Shown here: in pieces, positions 54,201-55,854 of the stretch
Layout of the letters: each line of letters begins with the position of its first letter
How positions within the stretch are numbered: position 1 is the first letter of the stretch
From: Ichthyophonus hoferi
Taxonomy: Eukaryota > Opisthokonta > Ichthyosporea > Ichthyophonida > Ichthyophonidae
Length of the DNA: 55,854 nt
NCBI GenBank assembly: GCA_002751075.1
Contig: NAOQ01000357.1
Span: forward strand, 9,987-65,840
Direction: 5' to 3'
Position numbers and translations under genes: made by a program
Notes under the pieces: generated by a model
Seen by the model: the letters and a program-made list of their open reading frames with translations, nothing else
Told to the model about the DNA's origin: nothing
The model's database searches: none

Positions 54201-55854
54201 GTAGAATAAAGAATACTAACCTAATGTATAACTGGACAACTACACAGGTAAAAGTCTGGTCACGGCCTCTGAGGACAGTGCCCTTATGGTGTGGGACCCC
54301 AAGACGGCCCAGACCATTCATAGAATGATCCCTGGTCTGCCCACCCTTCCTGCCTGTGCCTGTATTGTATATATTGTACAATGCCTTTTGATTATGGGAT
54401 GATCACTGCCTTGATTTTACTATCTGTTGCATTTATTTGATTAGCTGAAGTAGATCTTATGTAGTAGGAGAGGAGGATGGCTTGAGGTCTAAAGTAGATA
54501 AACAGCTGGCCCTAGAAGGACCTAGAAGTCAAGGCCACATTACAAAGGGAAACTAGGAAAGGAAAGCAGATGAAGGAATACAGGGCTGACCCCACCCCCC
54601 TTCCTATAGGGGTTCACCAATGGCACGAGGCCCCTATCAGTGCCCTGGATGTACATGCTGACAGCATTATGGTGGTCACTGGTTCTGAGGATGGAGCTGT
54701 CAAAGTTACCAACACCAAGACTGGCAAGGTAGGGCATTCACTACAGTGACTACACATGTTAAAGTATTAAGGTGGTATATATATCATGCATAATGGGTGA
54801 CTGACAAGGTTGTGGTAGTTTGTAATAGATGCATGTATGTATGTATATATGTATGTCTGGATAGATGTTTAGGGGATGGCATCTAACCACGATGTGATAT
54901 GCAGGTGGTTGCCTCGCTAGAGAAACACACAGACTCGGTGGAATCTGTAGCCTTCTCACCACAGTAAGCATTCTACTCTCTGTTGGAGCCTGATTTAGGT
55001 TTTATTGTATGAGATGTACAAACAATTGATGAATATATATAGTACGTTTATTTTATAAGCAGTTTAGTTGATCATTTTCTGGTTGGATAACATATGCCAA
55101 AGTTGTTGAATCTGGGGGCAGTAAGTAAAAGATGAAGGAAACGAGAAGCTAGATAGGAGAAAAGACGTTATATGCTGTGGGAGATTGGCCTATGTGATAT
55201 TATATCTATTAGTATGTATAATAGCATGTATGGTAGTATATATAATAGTATATATGATATTATGTATGATAGTATGTATGATAGTATGTATAGTAGTATA
55301 TATGATAATATGCATGATGGTATATATGATAATAGGTATGATAGTATATATGATATTATGTATTAGGGTATATATGATATTATGTATGATAGTATATATA
55401 ATAGTATGTTGGTATGTAGGGTATATCTCTTTTATGTCACTGTATATATATATATGGTGAAGGCAGTATGGTACGTATAGGGGACACAGCTGGCAAGATA
55501 GTTGTATTGAGTGTATGATAGCGGCTTGGGATGTGTATGATGTAGATGGGGGGATCTGACCTACTGCTATTATGAAATGACCTGAAGCATGTAGATTCCC
55601 AAGCGTGGTCCCCATTGACTGACCAGTCAGTGTGTTTTTGTTTTCGTTTTTTTTTAAGTTAGGTCTTTACAGTTCAGTTTTATATATTTTATTATAAGGG
55701 GGTTAGATTAACTATGTTATAGGTTTATGGTAAGGCTTAGGAGAGGTGTCGATAATAATGCATTGCTCTAAGGTGAGGCCAGCCCATACTATCCAGGATA
55801 GTATAGGATAATATAGTATAGTATAGTACCGTATAGTATAATATAGTATAGTAC
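51285..55854 (+). CDS. AAMP: AAMP (angio-associated migratory cell protein), WD40 protein, 3' part outside window
   Basis: A cytosolic WD40 protein related to yeast Sqt1, the chaperone of ribosomal protein uL16. Exons seen: 51285-51300, 51376-51474, 51835-51893, 52257-52386, 52515-52634, 52946-53088, 53829-53976, 54248-54334, 54610-54728 and 54905-54963. Together they give about 326 residues. An N-terminal acidic region of about 100 residues (runs of Glu/Asp, as in animal AAMP) precedes WD repeats. These show HTDSVYTVAFSP, TGGGDDRGYLW, TGGMDGQALVWEV, WVAWHPKGPVLIAGSSDGN, WMWKVPSGHMM, TASEDSALMVWD and TGSEDGAVKV, ending in a sixth repeat at SVAFSP. The exon at 54905 ends in phase 2 at GTAAGC and I see no acceptor with coding sequence after it, so the last repeats lie beyond 55854. 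The first 16-nt exon is inferred from phase only. Confidence 0.93.
53098..53215. repeat. TATACTC/TATACTT minisatellite
   Basis: About fifteen imperfect 5-8 bp units of the form CTATACTC or CTTTATACTC in AAMP intron 6, right after the donor at 53089. Confidence 0.85.
55205..55400. repeat. TATGATAGTATG-type tandem repeat
   Basis: Degenerate 4- to 12-bp units built from GTATGATA/GTATATAT, about 195 bp long, in the last visible AAMP intron. The long frames on both strands here are only the repeat being read through. Confidence 0.9.
55796..55854. repeat. TATAGTA microsatellite at window end
   Basis: GTATAGTATAATATA-type units run to the last base, so the array probably continues past the window. 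Confidence 0.8.

Noticed and set aside
55172-55615. Long frames on both strands with repeating hydrophobic residues.
   Set aside because: They are read-through of a TATGATAGTATG tandem repeat in an AAMP intron, with no domain and no splice partners.

Overview
This window is nuclear DNA of an intron-rich eukaryote, most likely an early-branching animal (sponge-grade) or a very close unicellular relative. The evidence is a complete Groucho/TLE corepressor with Q domain, linker and WD40 propeller, a TMEM11-type mitochondrial inner-membrane protein, CLN3/battenin, a TMEM30/CDC50 flippase subunit and DNA polymerase kappa. All are split by many GT-AG introns, mostly 60 to 500 bp. I could not fix the species. 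Every exon structure was assembled by eye from splice signals, reading phase and remembered homologues. Exon lengths and phases close exactly for all seven complete genes, which is the main internal check. No automatic gene call shows these genes, because the longest open frames here are only single exons or their shadows.

Layout. 1-4.44 kb is a broken Ty1/Copia fossil on the minus strand, with an LTR-like piece of a second element nested in it. 5.58-9.62 kb is TMEM30/CDC50 (minus) and 10.53-17.35 kb is POLK (plus); they diverge from one CCAAT-rich promoter. 17.35-21.2 kb is AT-rich and contains a second copy of the LTR-like piece. 21.2-24.1 kb is CLN3 (plus), convergent with Groucho/TLE (minus, 24.98-30.02 kb). 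30.0-38.9 kb is AT-rich, gene-poor and repeat-rich. It holds a small palindromic MITE-like unit, a pair of inverted LTR-like repeats about 2.8 kb apart edge to edge, and a 250-N gap. 38.97-42.66 kb is TRMO (plus), convergent with TMEM11 (minus, 43.98-45.17 kb). 45.2-48.35 kb is AT-rich with a 75-bp direct repeat. 48.35-50.31 kb is a METTL21-family lysine methyltransferase (minus, closest to VCPKMT). It diverges from AAMP (plus, from 51.29 kb), whose 3' exons lie beyond the window.

The genes are ordinary housekeeping or regulatory genes with unrelated roles: phospholipid flipping, translesion synthesis, lysosomal membrane function, transcriptional corepression, tRNA t6A methylation, mitochondrial cristae, protein lysine methylation and a ribosome- or migration-associated WD40 protein. 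I see no operon-like or defence-like system. The most interesting points are a TRMO with an N-terminal membrane anchor and coiled coil, the excess of CCAAT/ATTGG pentamers in promoters and introns of the genic half, a 51-bp coding tandem repeat in CLN3, a substituted DxxY motif in the methyltransferase, and the inverted LTR-like structure next to the assembly gap.
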